Source: Flavobacterium channae | GTDB lineage: Bacteria > Bacteroidota > Bacteroidia > Flavobacteriales > Flavobacteriaceae | NCBI RefSeq assembly: GCF_021172165.1 | Contig: NZ_CP089096.1 | Coordinates: 1,674,001-1,738,000, forward strand | DNA: 64,000 bases | Direction of reading: 5' to 3' | In this document: positions 1-8,397 of the stretch, piece by piece | Position numbering within the stretch: the first letter of the stretch is position 1 | Layout of the letters: every line of letters starts with the position of its first letter | Position numbers and translations under genes: made by a program | Notes under the pieces: model-generated | Databases searched by the model: none | Told to the model about the DNA's origin: nothing | Seen by the model: the letters and a program-made list of their open reading frames with translations, nothing else

Positions 1-14
1 TTTTTAATTATAAA

Positions 15-518
15 ATGAAAAAATACCATTCTCAAAATTCGCTAGAAATATTTCTACCTTTTTTATTGTTATTAATATTGATAGTAGTATTAAAAATTAT
101 CTACGTAAAATATAACTTATTCGTATTTGTTTCAAGCCTTCTTTTTTCTTTAGCTGTTCTTATTTATACAATTATTAAAACAAGAGCAAGTATTTTTGAC
201 ATTTATTTTTTTGATGATAAAATCGAAATCAAATATCTCTACATCAATAAAATAGAAACATTAAAATATTCAGACATATCTGAATATCATTTCATTAGAA
301 CTAACAAAAGTAAAACTGATCACATAAAATATGCTTCTGGAAAGAAATCATTTACTTCTGTTGAAAATAATAATACTATAGAATATATAAAATGGTTAAA
401 AGAGAAAAATCCCAATATCAAAATAGTTATTTCTCCTACTGATTCTACATTAGAATATGAATATCAGAAAGAATTTGGTTCCAAATTCAGAAAATTCCGC
501 AAAGATTCTCTTAATTAA
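15..518 (+). CDS. small membrane protein with two N-terminal helices
   Basis: Unrecognised 167-residue protein. Two hydrophobic helices fill roughly residues 12-30 and 34-55. They are followed by a soluble, lysine- and beta-strand-rich domain (about 56-167) that looks like a bacterial PH-like membrane protein, though this is only a topology resemblance. The start is the first ATG after an AT-rich leader; the upstream region is cut by the window edge. Its last 8 bases overlap the end of the convergent arsenite pump gene, so the two transcripts collide here. No regulatory link to the ars operon is seen. Confidence 0.7.
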   Translation: MKKYHSQNSLEIFLPFLLLLILIVVLKIIYVKYNLFVFVSSLLFSLAVLIYTIIKTRASIFDIYFFDDKIEIKYLYINKIETLKYSDISEYHFIRTNKSKTDHIKYASGKKSFTSVENNNTIEYIKWLKEKNPNIKIVISPTDSTLEYEYQKEFGSKFRKFRKDSLN

Positions 519-1542
519 AATATTTCTTTCTTAACCAGAAAGCTACATTTACTAAAATTATTAAAGCTGGAACTTCCACTAAAGGTCCAATTACACCCGC
601 AAATGCTTGTCCGCTATTGATTCCAAAAACACCAATTGAAACAGCAATTGCTAGTTCAAAATTATTTCCAGATGCAGTAAATGATAATGCCGTTGCATCT
701 CGGTAATCTGCACCGATTTTTTTTGCCACAAAAAACATCAAGAAAAACATTATTCCGAAGAAAATTACTAATGGAATCGCAATTCGTATAACATCCATTG
801 GCAAATCAACAATCATTTCTCCTTTTAAACTGAACATAATTACTATGGTAAAAAGCAATGCAATTAGCGTAATTGGTGAAACAAAAGGAATAAATTTTTG
901 ATTGAAAAACTTATCTCCTAAATACTTTTTTATTGTAAATCGGCTTACTACAGCCAATGCAAACGGAATTCCTAAATAGATTCCAACTGTTTTAGCTATT
1001 TCACTAATAGTAATATCTAATTCCAAACCTTTGATTCCAAATAAAGGAAGCATCACATGCAAATAAAAATAAGCGTATAAACTGAAGAAAAATACTTGAA
1101 GTAAGCTGTTAATCCCAATTAAACCTGCTGTTAATTCACGATTCCCTTCTGCAAGTTCGTTCCAAACAATTACCATGGCAATACATGGTGCAATTCCAAT
1201 GATAATTAAACCTGTCATGTATTCTGGATAGTCTTTTAAAAAGAAAGTTGCCAATAAAAACATTAAAAAAGGACCAACAATCCACGTAATAAAAAGTGAA
1301 GCCGATTGTAACTTTGGCTTTTTAAACATTTGAGGGACTTTAGAAAAATCAATTTTTGTTAATGGTGGATACATCATCAAAATCAATCCTAAAGCCAACG
1401 GAACAATAGTAGTTCCTGATGAAAAAGAATTGATAAAATTAGCTGAATTGGGAATGAAATAACCAATTCCAACACCAAGTAACATTGCTAAAAAAATCCA
1501 AATCGTTAAATAACGGTCTAAAAATCCTAATCTTTTTTTCAT
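511..1542 (-). CDS. acr3: arsenite efflux transporter, Acr3 family
   Basis: Inner-membrane carrier that extrudes arsenite. The 343 residues form about ten hydrophobic helices, the usual size for Acr3. The Acr3 signature APCIAMVIVWNELAEGN (about residues 118-134) contains the conserved cysteine that handles the trivalent metalloid. Last gene of a five-gene leftward operon arsR - DUF6428 - methyltransferase - arsenate reductase - acr3, starting 6 bases after the reductase stop. The reductase would supply its substrate. Expression is presumably released by ArsR when arsenite binds. Family call is firm; preference for arsenite rather than antimonite is from family knowledge. Confidence 0.93.
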   Translation of the reverse strand: MKKRLGFLDRYLTIWIFLAMLLGVGIGYFIPNSANFINSFSSGTTIVPLALGLILMMYPPLTKIDFSKVPQMFKKPKLQSASLFITWIVGPFLMFLLATFFLKDYPEYMTGLIIIGIAPCIAMVIVWNELAEGNRELTAGLIGINSLLQVFFFSLYAYFYLHVMLPLFGIKGLELDITISEIAKTVGIYLGIPFALAVVSRFTIKKYLGDKFFNQKFIPFVSPITLIALLFTIVIMFSLKGEMIVDLPMDVIRIAIPLVIFFGIMFFLMFFVAKKIGADYRDATALSFTASGNNFELAIAVSIGVFGINSGQAFAGVIGPLVEVPALIILVNVAFWLRKKYFN

Positions 1543-1548
1543 TTCTAA

Positions 1549-2157
1549 TTATTTGATTTGAGAAAATACATAATACATTTCACTCGCAATTTGTAAACTG
1601 CGTTCTGCGTATTTAGCATCCATTAAATCAGTTCCATCAAATGCTTTTGGATCATCATATTTGATAGGAAATCTTGCTTCTGCACCGAAAACCATCGGAC
1701 AACCTTCGTCAGCATTATTGCATGTCATAATAGCGCCAAAATTAGTTTTCGGATTAAAATCATCGAAATAAGCTTTTGAAAAACATACAATTGGTTGCTG
1801 ATTTTCATCAAATTTTACTGCGTAAACGGGATTTTGTTCGTTACTAAGTTTTTGAATTAGAAAACCTTGATTAACTAAGGTTTCACCAACTTTTGGAAAC
1901 ATGGCAGTAGCTTCTGTTCCACCAGAAAAACAAAAAACGTTTTTAATTCCGAACTGAAATGCCATGGTTTGCGCCCAAATTTGGGATAAATGACTACGAC
2001 GTGAATTGTGAGTACAAATAAAGTTCAAACGAATTTCTTCTTGATTAGCAACTTTACTTTGAATATAATCCACCAAAGGATTCAGGACTTCTTTACGTTC
2101 TTCCGAAACTGATAAATTAGCCAAACTCGCTATTGCTTGTTTCAAATTAGAATACAT
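1549..2157 (-). CDS. arsC: arsenate reductase, low-molecular-weight phosphatase type
   Basis: Cytosolic enzyme predicted to reduce arsenate to arsenite. It carries the phosphatase-like loop CTHNSRRS (C-X5-R, about residues 48-55) and a later pair of cysteines in MTCNNADEGCPMV. This fits the three-cysteine thiol relay of thioredoxin-coupled ArsC. At 202 residues it is longer than the roughly 130-residue B. subtilis type, with an N-terminal helical extension seen in Bacteroidota homologues. It sits between the methyltransferase gene (1 base upstream) and acr3, so its product can be exported directly. Confidence 0.88.
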   Translation of the reverse strand: MYSNLKQAIASLANLSVSEERKEVLNPLVDYIQSKVANQEEIRLNFICTHNSRRSHLSQIWAQTMAFQFGIKNVFCFSGGTEATAMFPKVGETLVNQGFLIQKLSNEQNPVYAVKFDENQQPIVCFSKAYFDDFNPKTNFGAIMTCNNADEGCPMVFGAEARFPIKYDDPKAFDGTDLMDAKYAERSLQIASEMYYVFSQIK

Positions 2158-2158
2158 A

Positions 2159-2776
2159 TTATTTTTTTATATAGTGAGCGAAAATAAAATTTTGAATGGT
2201 GTCAAAAGGTGTTTCGTGGTCTTCGGTAAAACAATTTTCTAATTCGAAATCTTCTTCAAGAATAGTTTCAAGCTTCTCAACAGAATATTGTGTAATATCC
2301 AAACCACTACATTTTTTTGGTCCATCTTCAGAAAAAGTTCCCAAAATAAAATGTCCGCCAGAATTTAAAGCGTTTACAACATTAGTTTTATACTTTTGAA
2401 CATCATTTACATACGTAATAAAATGAAAAGAAGCTCTATCGTGCCAAACATCAAATTTTACATCTGATCGAAAATTCAAACTATCTGAATTGATAAAATT
2501 TACTTGTTTTGCTTTATCACCTAATCGGTTTTTGGCACGCGCTAATGCAGCTTCTGAAATATCTAAAAGATATAAATTGGTATAACCCAAATCTAGTAGA
2601 GAATCTATCAAATAACTATCGCCGCCGCCAATATCAATAATTGCAGCATTTTTAGCCACTTTACAAGCTTGAATTAATTGAATAGAGGTTTGTGGTTGTT
2701 TTTGGTACCAACTCACTTCATTTTCAGCCTTTGTAGTAAAAACTGTTTCCCAATGTTGTTTTTTAGTATTTCCCAT
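2159..2776 (-). CDS. class I SAM-dependent methyltransferase in the ars operon
   Basis: A 205-residue Rossmann-fold methyltransferase. The SAM-binding motif I is AAIIDIGGGDSYLIDSLL (about residues 43-60), followed by the acidic strand end LLDIS. The substrate is unknown. Membership in the ars operon, with 1-2 base gaps on both sides, suggests a metalloid role. However, the three conserved cysteines typical of ArsM arsenite methyltransferases are not evident, so I do not call it ArsM. It could instead be a thiol or tellurite-type methyltransferase. Confidence 0.75.
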   Translation of the reverse strand: MGNTKKQHWETVFTTKAENEVSWYQKQPQTSIQLIQACKVAKNAAIIDIGGGDSYLIDSLLDLGYTNLYLLDISEAALARAKNRLGDKAKQVNFINSDSLNFRSDVKFDVWHDRASFHFITYVNDVQKYKTNVVNALNSGGHFILGTFSEDGPKKCSGLDITQYSVEKLETILEEDFELENCFTEDHETPFDTIQNFIFAHYIKK

Positions 2777-2777
2777 A

Positions 2778-3254
2778 TTAACAACAACCTGAATCTGGTG
2801 AGCAACAAGAAGTTTCTTTTGGCTTCCACTCGCCTATTTTTACTTTTGGTTTCTCAGTTGGAATTCCACATTTATCTTTTGCCAAACAATCCGTTACTTT
2901 TGTAGTTAATAAAAAATTAGTTCCGTCAAAATCCAAATTAAATTTACCAATAGTAGTTGCCATTTGATATTCTACTTCGATTTCAGCCTCTGGCAACCCT
3001 AATGTTTTCTCTGAAAGTTCGATAATATGAAGTAATTTTTCAGGATGCAAACGATGACCATAATCATTAGCCTCCCAAAGTTGAAAATTAACCACTTCTT
3101 CTGTTCTTACAGTTCCACCACAATCGATAAAATGTTTACTCACTTTTCCTACTTCAGTTACATGAAAGTGATTAGGAACTAATTCGCCATTTGGCAATTG
3201 AAAAGCTATAGCTGATAACTTTTTTAATTCTGATTTTATCTCTGAAAGTTTCAT
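2778..3254 (-). CDS. DUF6428-type protein with cysteine-rich tail
   Basis: A 158-residue cytosolic protein of a family (DUF6428, recalled rather than searched) that I associate with Bacteroidota arsenic operons. It has no known enzymatic motif. The C-terminus ends in a cysteine cluster (CC-SPDSG-CC), and two further cysteines lie in KVTDCLAKDKCGIP. These could bind trivalent arsenic, by analogy with the cysteine tail of the neighbouring ArsR. Second gene of the operon, 33 bases after arsR. A metallochaperone-like role is inference only. Confidence 0.7.
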   Translation of the reverse strand: MKLSEIKSELKKLSAIAFQLPNGELVPNHFHVTEVGKVSKHFIDCGGTVRTEEVVNFQLWEANDYGHRLHPEKLLHIIELSEKTLGLPEAEIEVEYQMATTIGKFNLDFDGTNFLLTTKVTDCLAKDKCGIPTEKPKVKIGEWKPKETSCCSPDSGCC

Positions 3255-3287
3255 TTTTTTAAATAATTAGTGATTAGTAAAAATTAA

Positions 3288-3611
3288 TTAGCAACACTTA
3301 TTTTTAAGCTGTTTATTTATAGAACCGAAATACTTTTCGATAATTTCAATAGTAGTTGGATTGATACAATAGCAAATAGCTGTTCCATCAATACTTCCTT
3401 TTATGATATTAGCATTTTTAAGCTCTTTTAAATGTTGAGAAACAGTAGGTTGAGCCAAAGGCAACACTTCCACAATATCACCACAAATACAACTATCAAC
3501 CGAAAGTAAATACTCTACAATAGCAACGCGTGCTGGATGTGATAACGCCTTAAATAAGTTTGCCATCTCATTGTGCTCTATTGAAAAAGAATCTGATTTT
3601 GATGCTCCCAT
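3288..3611 (-). CDS. arsR: ArsR/SmtB family metalloid-responsive repressor
   Basis: A 107-residue winged-helix repressor and first gene of the ars operon. The HTH covers about residues 30-80 (ALSHPARVAIVEYLL ... QPTVSQHLKEL). The sensor site is likely the CIC pair in SVDSCICGDIVE, the position of the alpha-3 cysteine motif of ArsR. A C-terminal CC pair is also present. A 12-bp palindrome 18 bases upstream overlaps the likely promoter, which fits autorepression released by arsenite. Confidence 0.9.
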   Translation of the reverse strand: MGASKSDSFSIEHNEMANLFKALSHPARVAIVEYLLSVDSCICGDIVEVLPLAQPTVSQHLKELKNANIIKGSIDGTAICYCINPTTIEIIEKYFGSINKQLKNKCC

Positions 3612-3627
3612 AATTTTATTGAATTAT

Positions 3628-3641
3628 TATATTGCAATATT
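3628..3641 (-). promoter_or_regulatory. ars operon operator overlapping -7 box
   Basis: The perfect 12-bp palindrome ATATTGCAATAT lies at 3629-3640. Read leftwards it overlaps TAATATTG, a near match to the Bacteroidota -7 box TAnnTTTG. The position 18-29 bases before the arsR start makes it the natural ArsR binding site. Confidence 0.6.
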
Positions 3642-3667
3642 ACGATAAACAAATTAAACGACAATAA

Positions 3668-3697
3668 AAAAATCCCGAAATTTCTTCCGGGATTTTA
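3668..3697 (-). terminator. rho-independent terminator after rpsA
   Basis: Stem AATCCCG/CGGGATT with flanking A and T runs lies just downstream of the rpsA stop on the minus strand. Confidence 0.75.
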
Positions 3698-3717
3698 AAT
3701 ATTTAGAAAATTAGAGA

Positions 3718-5481
3718 TTATTTACCTCCTTTTTCCATTTTAGCTTTTAATTCAGCAAGAATATCGTTGTTATCACCTAAAGTCGATGTTTGAGCTGGAG
3801 CTGAAGTGTTTTCTGCTACAGTTTTAACGTTTTTCTCTTCTTCTTCTCTGAAGATAGCTGTATGAGAAGCTACTACTCTTTTGAATTCTTTATTGAACTC
3901 AATAACTTTAAAGTCAGCAGTATCTCCTTTTTTCAATTTTTTACCGTCTTCTTTTTCTAAGTGACGTGTAGGAATGAAAGCAACGATATCGTCACCAAAT
4001 TCTACAGTAGCTCCTTTGTCAACGATTTCAGCGATAGTTCCGTTGTGAACAGTTCCAACAGCGAATGCATCTTCGTATTTATCCCAAGGATTAGCAGTAG
4101 TTTGTTTGTGACCTAAAGATAATTTACGACCTTCAACGTCTAATTCTAAAACAACTACGTCTAATTTATCACCTACATTTACAAATTCAGATGGGTGTTT
4201 GATTTTCTTAGTCCAAGACAAATCAGAGATATATACTAAACCGTCGATACCTTCTTCTAACTCTACGAAAATTCCGAAGTTAGTAAAGTTTCTAACGATT
4301 CCAGTGTGTTTAGAACCTACTGGGTATTTAGCAGTGATATCCGTCCATGGATCTTGTGTCATTTGTTTGATACCTAAAGACATTTTTCTTTCATCTCTAT
4401 CAAGAGTTAAGATAACTGCCTCTACCTCATCACCAATTTTCATGAAATCTTGAGCTGATCTTAAGTGAGTAGACCAAGACATTTCAGAAACGTGGATTAA
4501 ACCTTCAACACCTTCAGCAACTTCGATGAAAGCACCGTAATCAGCTAAAACAACAACTTTACCTTTTACTTTATCACCAACTTTTAATTCAGCTCCTAAA
4601 GCATCCCATGGATGAGCGTGTAATTGTTTTAAACCTAATTGAATTCTTGTTTTCTCATCATCGAAATCAAGGATTACAACGTTTAATTTTTGGTCTAACT
4701 CAAGAACTTCAGATGGGTGGTTGATTCTTGACCAAGATAAGTCAGTGATGTGGATTAATCCATCTACACCTCCTAAGTCAATAAATACACCGTAAGAAGT
4801 AATGTTTTTAACAACACCTTCTAATACTTGTCCTTTTTCTAATTGACCAATAATTTCTTTTTTCTGTACTTCGATATCAGCTTCGATAAGCGCTTTGTGA
4901 GATACAACTACATTTTTGAATTCGTGGTTAATTTTAACTACTTTGAATTCCATAGTTTTGTTCACATATTGATCGTAATCACGGATTGGTTTTACATCAA
5001 TTTGAGAACCTGGTAAGAATGCTTCGATTCCGAATACGTCAACGATCATACCACCTTTAGTTCTACATTTTACGAAACCATTAACGATTTCTCCTGTTTC
5101 GTTAGCAGCGATAACTCTATCCCAAGCTTTGATAGTTCTAGCTTTTCTGTGAGATAATACCAATTGACCTGTTTTATCTTCGCGAACGTCGATTAAAACT
5201 TCAACTTTATCACCAACTTTTAAGTTAGGATTGTAGCGGAATTCGTTTAAAGAAATAACACCTTCAGATTTAGCGTTGATATCAACGATAGCATCTCTAT
5301 CAGTAATTCTTACAACAACTCCTTCTACTACTTCTTCTTCTCCAGTTGAGATGAAAGTTTTAGTTACTAGATCTTCAAATTCTTGTAAGTTTTTCTCGTC
5401 TACTTGGTCAATACCTTCTGCATAGTTATGCCAGTTAAAATTCGCTAAAAACTCTTCTTGTGTTTTGTTAATTTCAGACAT
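3718..5481 (-). CDS. rpsA: 30S ribosomal protein S1
   Basis: mRNA-binding ribosomal protein of 587 residues. Six successive S1 (OB-fold) domains are visible. Repeated signatures include GVFIDLGGVDGLIHITDLSW, GAFIEVAEGVEGLIHVSEMSW and GIFVELEEGIDGLVYISDLSW. An acidic/alanine-rich tail follows. The long form is typical of Bacteroidota, where S1 binds mRNA leaders that mostly lack Shine-Dalgarno sequences. It is a single gene with its own promoter and terminator. The 115-base leader may be used for autoregulation, as known for S1 elsewhere. Confidence 0.97.
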   Translation of the reverse strand: MSEINKTQEEFLANFNWHNYAEGIDQVDEKNLQEFEDLVTKTFISTGEEEVVEGVVVRITDRDAIVDINAKSEGVISLNEFRYNPNLKVGDKVEVLIDVREDKTGQLVLSHRKARTIKAWDRVIAANETGEIVNGFVKCRTKGGMIVDVFGIEAFLPGSQIDVKPIRDYDQYVNKTMEFKVVKINHEFKNVVVSHKALIEADIEVQKKEIIGQLEKGQVLEGVVKNITSYGVFIDLGGVDGLIHITDLSWSRINHPSEVLELDQKLNVVILDFDDEKTRIQLGLKQLHAHPWDALGAELKVGDKVKGKVVVLADYGAFIEVAEGVEGLIHVSEMSWSTHLRSAQDFMKIGDEVEAVILTLDRDERKMSLGIKQMTQDPWTDITAKYPVGSKHTGIVRNFTNFGIFVELEEGIDGLVYISDLSWTKKIKHPSEFVNVGDKLDVVVLELDVEGRKLSLGHKQTTANPWDKYEDAFAVGTVHNGTIAEIVDKGATVEFGDDIVAFIPTRHLEKEDGKKLKKGDTADFKVIEFNKEFKRVVASHTAIFREEEEKNVKTVAENTSAPAQTSTLGDNNDILAELKAKMEKGGK

Positions 5482-5599
5482 GCTGATTAAAAATTTGTAT
5501 GCCGTGCTTCTTGCGTTTCATAAAGCGAATAGAAAACAACAGCAGTGTTTTACATAAATGATTGATACCTAATGGAAACGCTATCCGCCAAAAGGTGCG

Positions 5600-5630
5600 C
5601 AAAATTACAACTATATTTTTGATTTACAAA
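5600..5630 (-). promoter_or_regulatory. rpsA promoter
   Basis: On the minus strand a TTTG (5630-5627) is followed after 19 bases by TAATTTTG (5607-5600). This matches the Bacteroidota sigma consensus TTTG-N19-TAnnTTTG. It implies an rpsA leader of about 110 bases. Confidence 0.65.
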
Positions 5631-5676
5631 ACTTTGTAATGAGGTTTTTTACCTTAATTGTAACATTTATTTATGT

Positions 5677-5706
5677 TTTGTAAATGAGTTATTTTAAATA
5701 CATTTG
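5677..5706 (+). promoter_or_regulatory. promoter of TlpA-like lipoprotein gene
   Basis: TTTG at 5677-5680, an 18-base spacer, then TACATTTG at 5699-5706, 20 bases before the ATG. Confidence 0.65.
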
Positions 5707-5726
5707 CCAAAATTTAAACAATTAAA

Positions 5727-6851
5727 ATGAAAAAAATAGTATTTATCATTACAACTGCACTATTTGCGATCGCTTGTAATAATTTAAAAGATAATGAATT
5801 TTTAATTTCTGGTAAAGCAGAGGGTGTTGAAAACGGAAAAAAAGTATTTATCGAAGTACAAACTGAAACTGGTTCTTTAGCTAAAGATACCGCTGTTGTA
5901 AAAGATGGAAAATTTGAATTAAAAGGAATTACCGACGGTATTGATATAGGATTTGTACGTATTGAAAATGAAGAAATAAATCTACCTATCATCTTAGAAG
6001 AAGGCAAAATTGAGATTAATATTGTTAAAGATTCTATCCATAAATCTACTTTAGGCGGAACTCCTAATAATGAAAAATTTAATACTTTTAATTTGGAGAC
6101 AAAAGCTATCTCTAAAAAAGTTGCAAAATTTGAAAAAGATAATGGCCCAGCTATGCAAAAAGCTCAAATGAGCAAAGACACGGTTACCATCAACCGTTTA
6201 ATGAAAGAACACAAGAAATTTCAAGAAGAAATGAACGTGTATTCTAAAAACTTCATTAAAGATAATCCAGATGCTTTCTTATCTGTTTTATTATTAGAAA
6301 ACTTTTTAATGAGACAATATTTAACTCCAGAAGAAGTAAAAACTTATTTCGCTGGTTTGGATAAAAAAGTAACTGAAACTAAAAGCGGTAAAAAAATTAA
6401 AACTGCATTAGATGCAATGTTTGCTATTGTAATAGGAAAACCTGCCCCTGATTTTTCTGCTCCTTCTCCAGAAGGAAAAAGAATTTCTTTAAAAGAATCT
6501 TTAGGAAAAGTTACTATTATCGATTTCTGGGCTTCATGGTGCGGACCTTGTAGAGCTGAAAATCCTAATGTAGTAGCATTATATAATGAATTTCACGCAC
6601 AAGGATTAAACATTATTGGGGTATCTTTAGATAAAGATGCAGCAAAATGGAAAGAGGCAATTGCAAAAGATGGTTTAACTTGGGCTCACGTATCAAATCT
6701 TAAATTTTGGGAAGATCCAATTGCAAAACAATATAATGTACAGTCTATTCCTGCAACTTTCATCCTAGATGCAAAAGGAGTTATCGTAGCAAAAGACCTA
6801 AGAGGCGACGAATTAAAAGCTAAAGTAAAAGAATTATTAGGTGTAAAATAA
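5727..6851 (+). CDS. TlpA-like thiol-disulfide oxidoreductase lipoprotein with DUF4369
   Basis: A 374-residue exported lipoprotein. The signal ends at the lipobox FAIAC (Cys17). A DUF4369-type beta-rich domain covers about residues 20-120 and a helical linker follows. The C-terminal thioredoxin fold (about 235-374) has the redox motif WASWCGPCRAENP. It probably reduces or exchanges disulfides in the periplasm or at the membrane surface. Monocistronic, between its own promoter and a strong palindromic terminator. The in vivo partner is unknown; Bacteroidota have many paralogues, one of which lies at 61669. Confidence 0.9.
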   Translation: MKKIVFIITTALFAIACNNLKDNEFLISGKAEGVENGKKVFIEVQTETGSLAKDTAVVKDGKFELKGITDGIDIGFVRIENEEINLPIILEEGKIEINIVKDSIHKSTLGGTPNNEKFNTFNLETKAISKKVAKFEKDNGPAMQKAQMSKDTVTINRLMKEHKKFQEEMNVYSKNFIKDNPDAFLSVLLLENFLMRQYLTPEEVKTYFAGLDKKVTETKSGKKIKTALDAMFAIVIGKPAPDFSAPSPEGKRISLKESLGKVTIIDFWASWCGPCRAENPNVVALYNEFHAQGLNIIGVSLDKDAAKWKEAIAKDGLTWAHVSNLKFWEDPIAKQYNVQSIPATFILDAKGVIVAKDLRGDELKAKVKELLGVK

Positions 6852-6871
6852 CATTTAAAATCCTTAACATA

Positions 6872-6898
6872 AAAAAATCTCCATATGGAGATTTTTTT
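6872..6898 (+). terminator. palindromic terminator
   Basis: Perfect stem AAATCTCC/GGAGATTT followed by a T run, 20 bases after the TlpA-like stop codon. Confidence 0.8.
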
Positions 6899-6953
6899 AT
6901 GTTTTTCATTTACAGAAGGTTATAAAATAGTAGTGAAAATAGTCCAAAATATC

Positions 6954-6984
6954 TTTGTAAGTATAAAAAACAATTCTATATTTG
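6954..6984 (+). promoter_or_regulatory. tRNA-Tyr promoter
   Basis: TTTG (6954-6957), 19-base spacer, TATATTTG (6977-6984). A full-consensus Bacteroidota promoter about 30 bases before the mature tRNA. Confidence 0.7.
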
Positions 6985-7015
6985 CAACCGCTTAGACAAA
7001 TAAGCAAGATGGCTT

Positions 7016-7097
7016 GGGGAGATACTCAAGCGGCCAACGAGGGCGGACTGTAAATCCGCTGATTACATCTTCGCAGGTTCGAATCCTGCTCTCCCCA
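7016..7097 (+). tRNA. tRNA-Tyr (GTA)
   Basis: Acceptor stem GGGGAGA/TCTCCCC with discriminator A, anticodon loop CTGTAAA (anticodon GTA), a long variable arm and T-loop GGTTCGAATCC. The 82-base size and long variable arm suit tRNA-Tyr. No CCA is encoded. It is the last chromosomal gene before the cassette array, but no duplicated tRNA 3' end was seen, so it is probably not the attachment site. Confidence 0.95.
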
Positions 7098-7098
7098 C

Positions 7099-7127
7099 AA
7101 AAGCACTTCAATCGAGGTGCTTTTTTT
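7099..7127 (+). terminator. terminator after tRNA-Tyr
   Basis: Stem AAGCACTTC/GAGGTGCTT followed by seven T, immediately after the tRNA. Confidence 0.75.
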
Positions 7128-7147
7128 GTTTCTCATATTTTCAAATT

Positions 7148-7224
7148 ATACAGATAGCATACACTATCCATACACTATCCATACTGTATCTATACAGTAT
7201 CCATATAGCATCTATATAGTATTT
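7148..7224 (+). repeat. seven 11-bp tandem repeats before the array integrase
   Basis: Seven head-to-tail 11-bp units with consensus close to ATACAGTATCC (for example 7159-7169 and 7170-7180 are identical; later units drift to ATATAGTATTT). The near-helical period places every copy on the same DNA face. They end 35 bases before the integrase -7 box, so they look like iterated protein-binding sites, for the integrase itself or a regulator. Function is inferred. Confidence 0.75.
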
Positions 7225-7258
7225 CCTATTTAATTGAGAATTAATTACGTGATTTTTT

Positions 7259-7266
7259 TATATTTG
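7259..7266 (+). promoter_or_regulatory. -7 box of the array integrase gene
   Basis: TATATTTG, a perfect TAnnTTTG box, 20 bases upstream of the integrase ATG at 7287. Confidence 0.6.
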
Positions 7267-7286
7267 TTCCATACAAGCCATTAATT

Positions 7287-8330
7287 ATGAATTGGAAAGC
7301 CAAAACTTTACTACACAAAGGAACACCTAGAATTGCTGTTTATTTTGAAAAAAACACGGAATTAATTGCGCGCATTAAAACTTTTGAAGATGCAAGGTGG
7401 AGTCCAAATAACAAATACTGGCATTTACCCGATACAGAAGCTAATAGATTGCATTTTAAACTTCCATTAGCCCATACTTTAGTTCCAAATGCTGAAGGAA
7501 TTGCAAGCATTGAAACATTCAAACGCTATCTTTTATCAAAGCGCTACAGCCCAAATACGATTAACACGTATAGCGAAGCTTTGAAATCGTTTTTAACTTT
7601 TTGCAACACAAAAGCCGTAAAGGACATTACTAACGAAGATGTGATTTTATACAACAATGATTATATTTTAAAGCATAATTTATCTTCTTCGTATCAAAAT
7701 CAGATTGTAAATGCTATTAAACTGTATTTTAAGATTGTAAAAGACACTGCAATTGAAATTGACAAAATACATCGACCAAAACGAGAAAAAGTATTACCTA
7801 ATGTTTTGAGTAAAGAAGAGGTGAAAGCAATTATTTCTGCTCCTACAAACCAAAAACACAAAACAATGTTAAGTTTAATTTATTCTTGTGGGCTAAGATG
7901 TGGTGAGTTATTAGCACTTCAACCTCATCATATTGATTCTAAAAGAAATATAGTTTTACTGAAAAATTCAAAAGGGAAAAAGGACAGAATTGTTCCGTTA
8001 AGCCCTAAAATATTAGAACTATTAAGAGACTATTATAAAGTTTACAAACCAAAGACTTTTTTATTTGAGGGGCAAAAAGAAGGAACTCCTTATGATGCAA
8101 GAAGTTTACAGCTTATATTAAAACAAGCCTTAAAAAAAACCGGTATCACAAAACCTGCTACATTACATTGGTTGAGGCATAGCTATGCTACTCATTTACT
8201 TGAAAGTGGAACTGATTTACGTTATATTCAGGAACTTTTAGGCCACAACAGTAGCAAAACCACTGAAATTTACACCCATGTAAGTACAAAAAGTATACAA
8301 CAAATTAAAAGTCCATTTGATGATTTGTAA
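7287..8330 (+). CDS. tyrosine recombinase, likely cassette integrase
   Basis: A 347-residue recombinase. Residues 1-70 form an N-terminal domain (VYFEKNTELIARI ... ARWSPNNKYWHLP) seen in some Bacteroidota integrases. A SAM-like core-binding domain follows (about 75-160), then the catalytic domain. Catalytic residues are visible: Arg in SCGLRCGELL, Lys in NSKGKKDRIVPL, the box LHWLRHSYATHLLESG, His in LGHNSS and Tyr in EIYTHVS. The end IKSPFDDL recalls IntI (VRSPLDAL), as does GITKPATLH. The extra IntI helix region (patch III insertion, AGWHWVFP-like) is not present. It is encoded in the same direction as the cassettes, unlike most intI genes. It probably excises and inserts cassettes at the attI-like and attC-like sites. 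Confidence 0.85.
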   Translation: MNWKAKTLLHKGTPRIAVYFEKNTELIARIKTFEDARWSPNNKYWHLPDTEANRLHFKLPLAHTLVPNAEGIASIETFKRYLLSKRYSPNTINTYSEALKSFLTFCNTKAVKDITNEDVILYNNDYILKHNLSSSYQNQIVNAIKLYFKIVKDTAIEIDKIHRPKREKVLPNVLSKEEVKAIISAPTNQKHKTMLSLIYSCGLRCGELLALQPHHIDSKRNIVLLKNSKGKKDRIVPLSPKILELLRDYYKVYKPKTFLFEGQKEGTPYDARSLQLILKQALKKTGITKPATLHWLRHSYATHLLESGTDLRYIQELLGHNSSKTTEIYTHVSTKSIQQIKSPFDDL

Positions 8331-8349
8331 GAAAAATTTAATACATTTG
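8317..8349 (+). promoter_or_regulatory. Pc-like promoter reading into the cassette array
   Basis: TTTG (8317-8320), a 21-base spacer and TACATTTG (8342-8349). It straddles the integrase stop codon and points at the attI-like site 85 bases downstream. This is the place and direction of an integron Pc promoter. Match to consensus is seen; activity is inferred. Confidence 0.5.
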
Positions 8350-8397
8350 ATTTAACTAAAAAAGCGAAACAAAACTTCGTTTATCTACCCATAAATG

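Noticed and set aside
2159..2776. ArsM arsenite methyltransferase
   Set aside because: The protein is short and the conserved ArsM cysteines are not evident.
7016..7097. tRNA-Tyr as the attachment site of the array
   Set aside because: No copy of the tRNA 3' end was found at the right end of the array (about 49700).
7148..7224. Possible mini CRISPR array
   Set aside because: Units are 11 bp and adjacent without spacers, and no cas gene is present.
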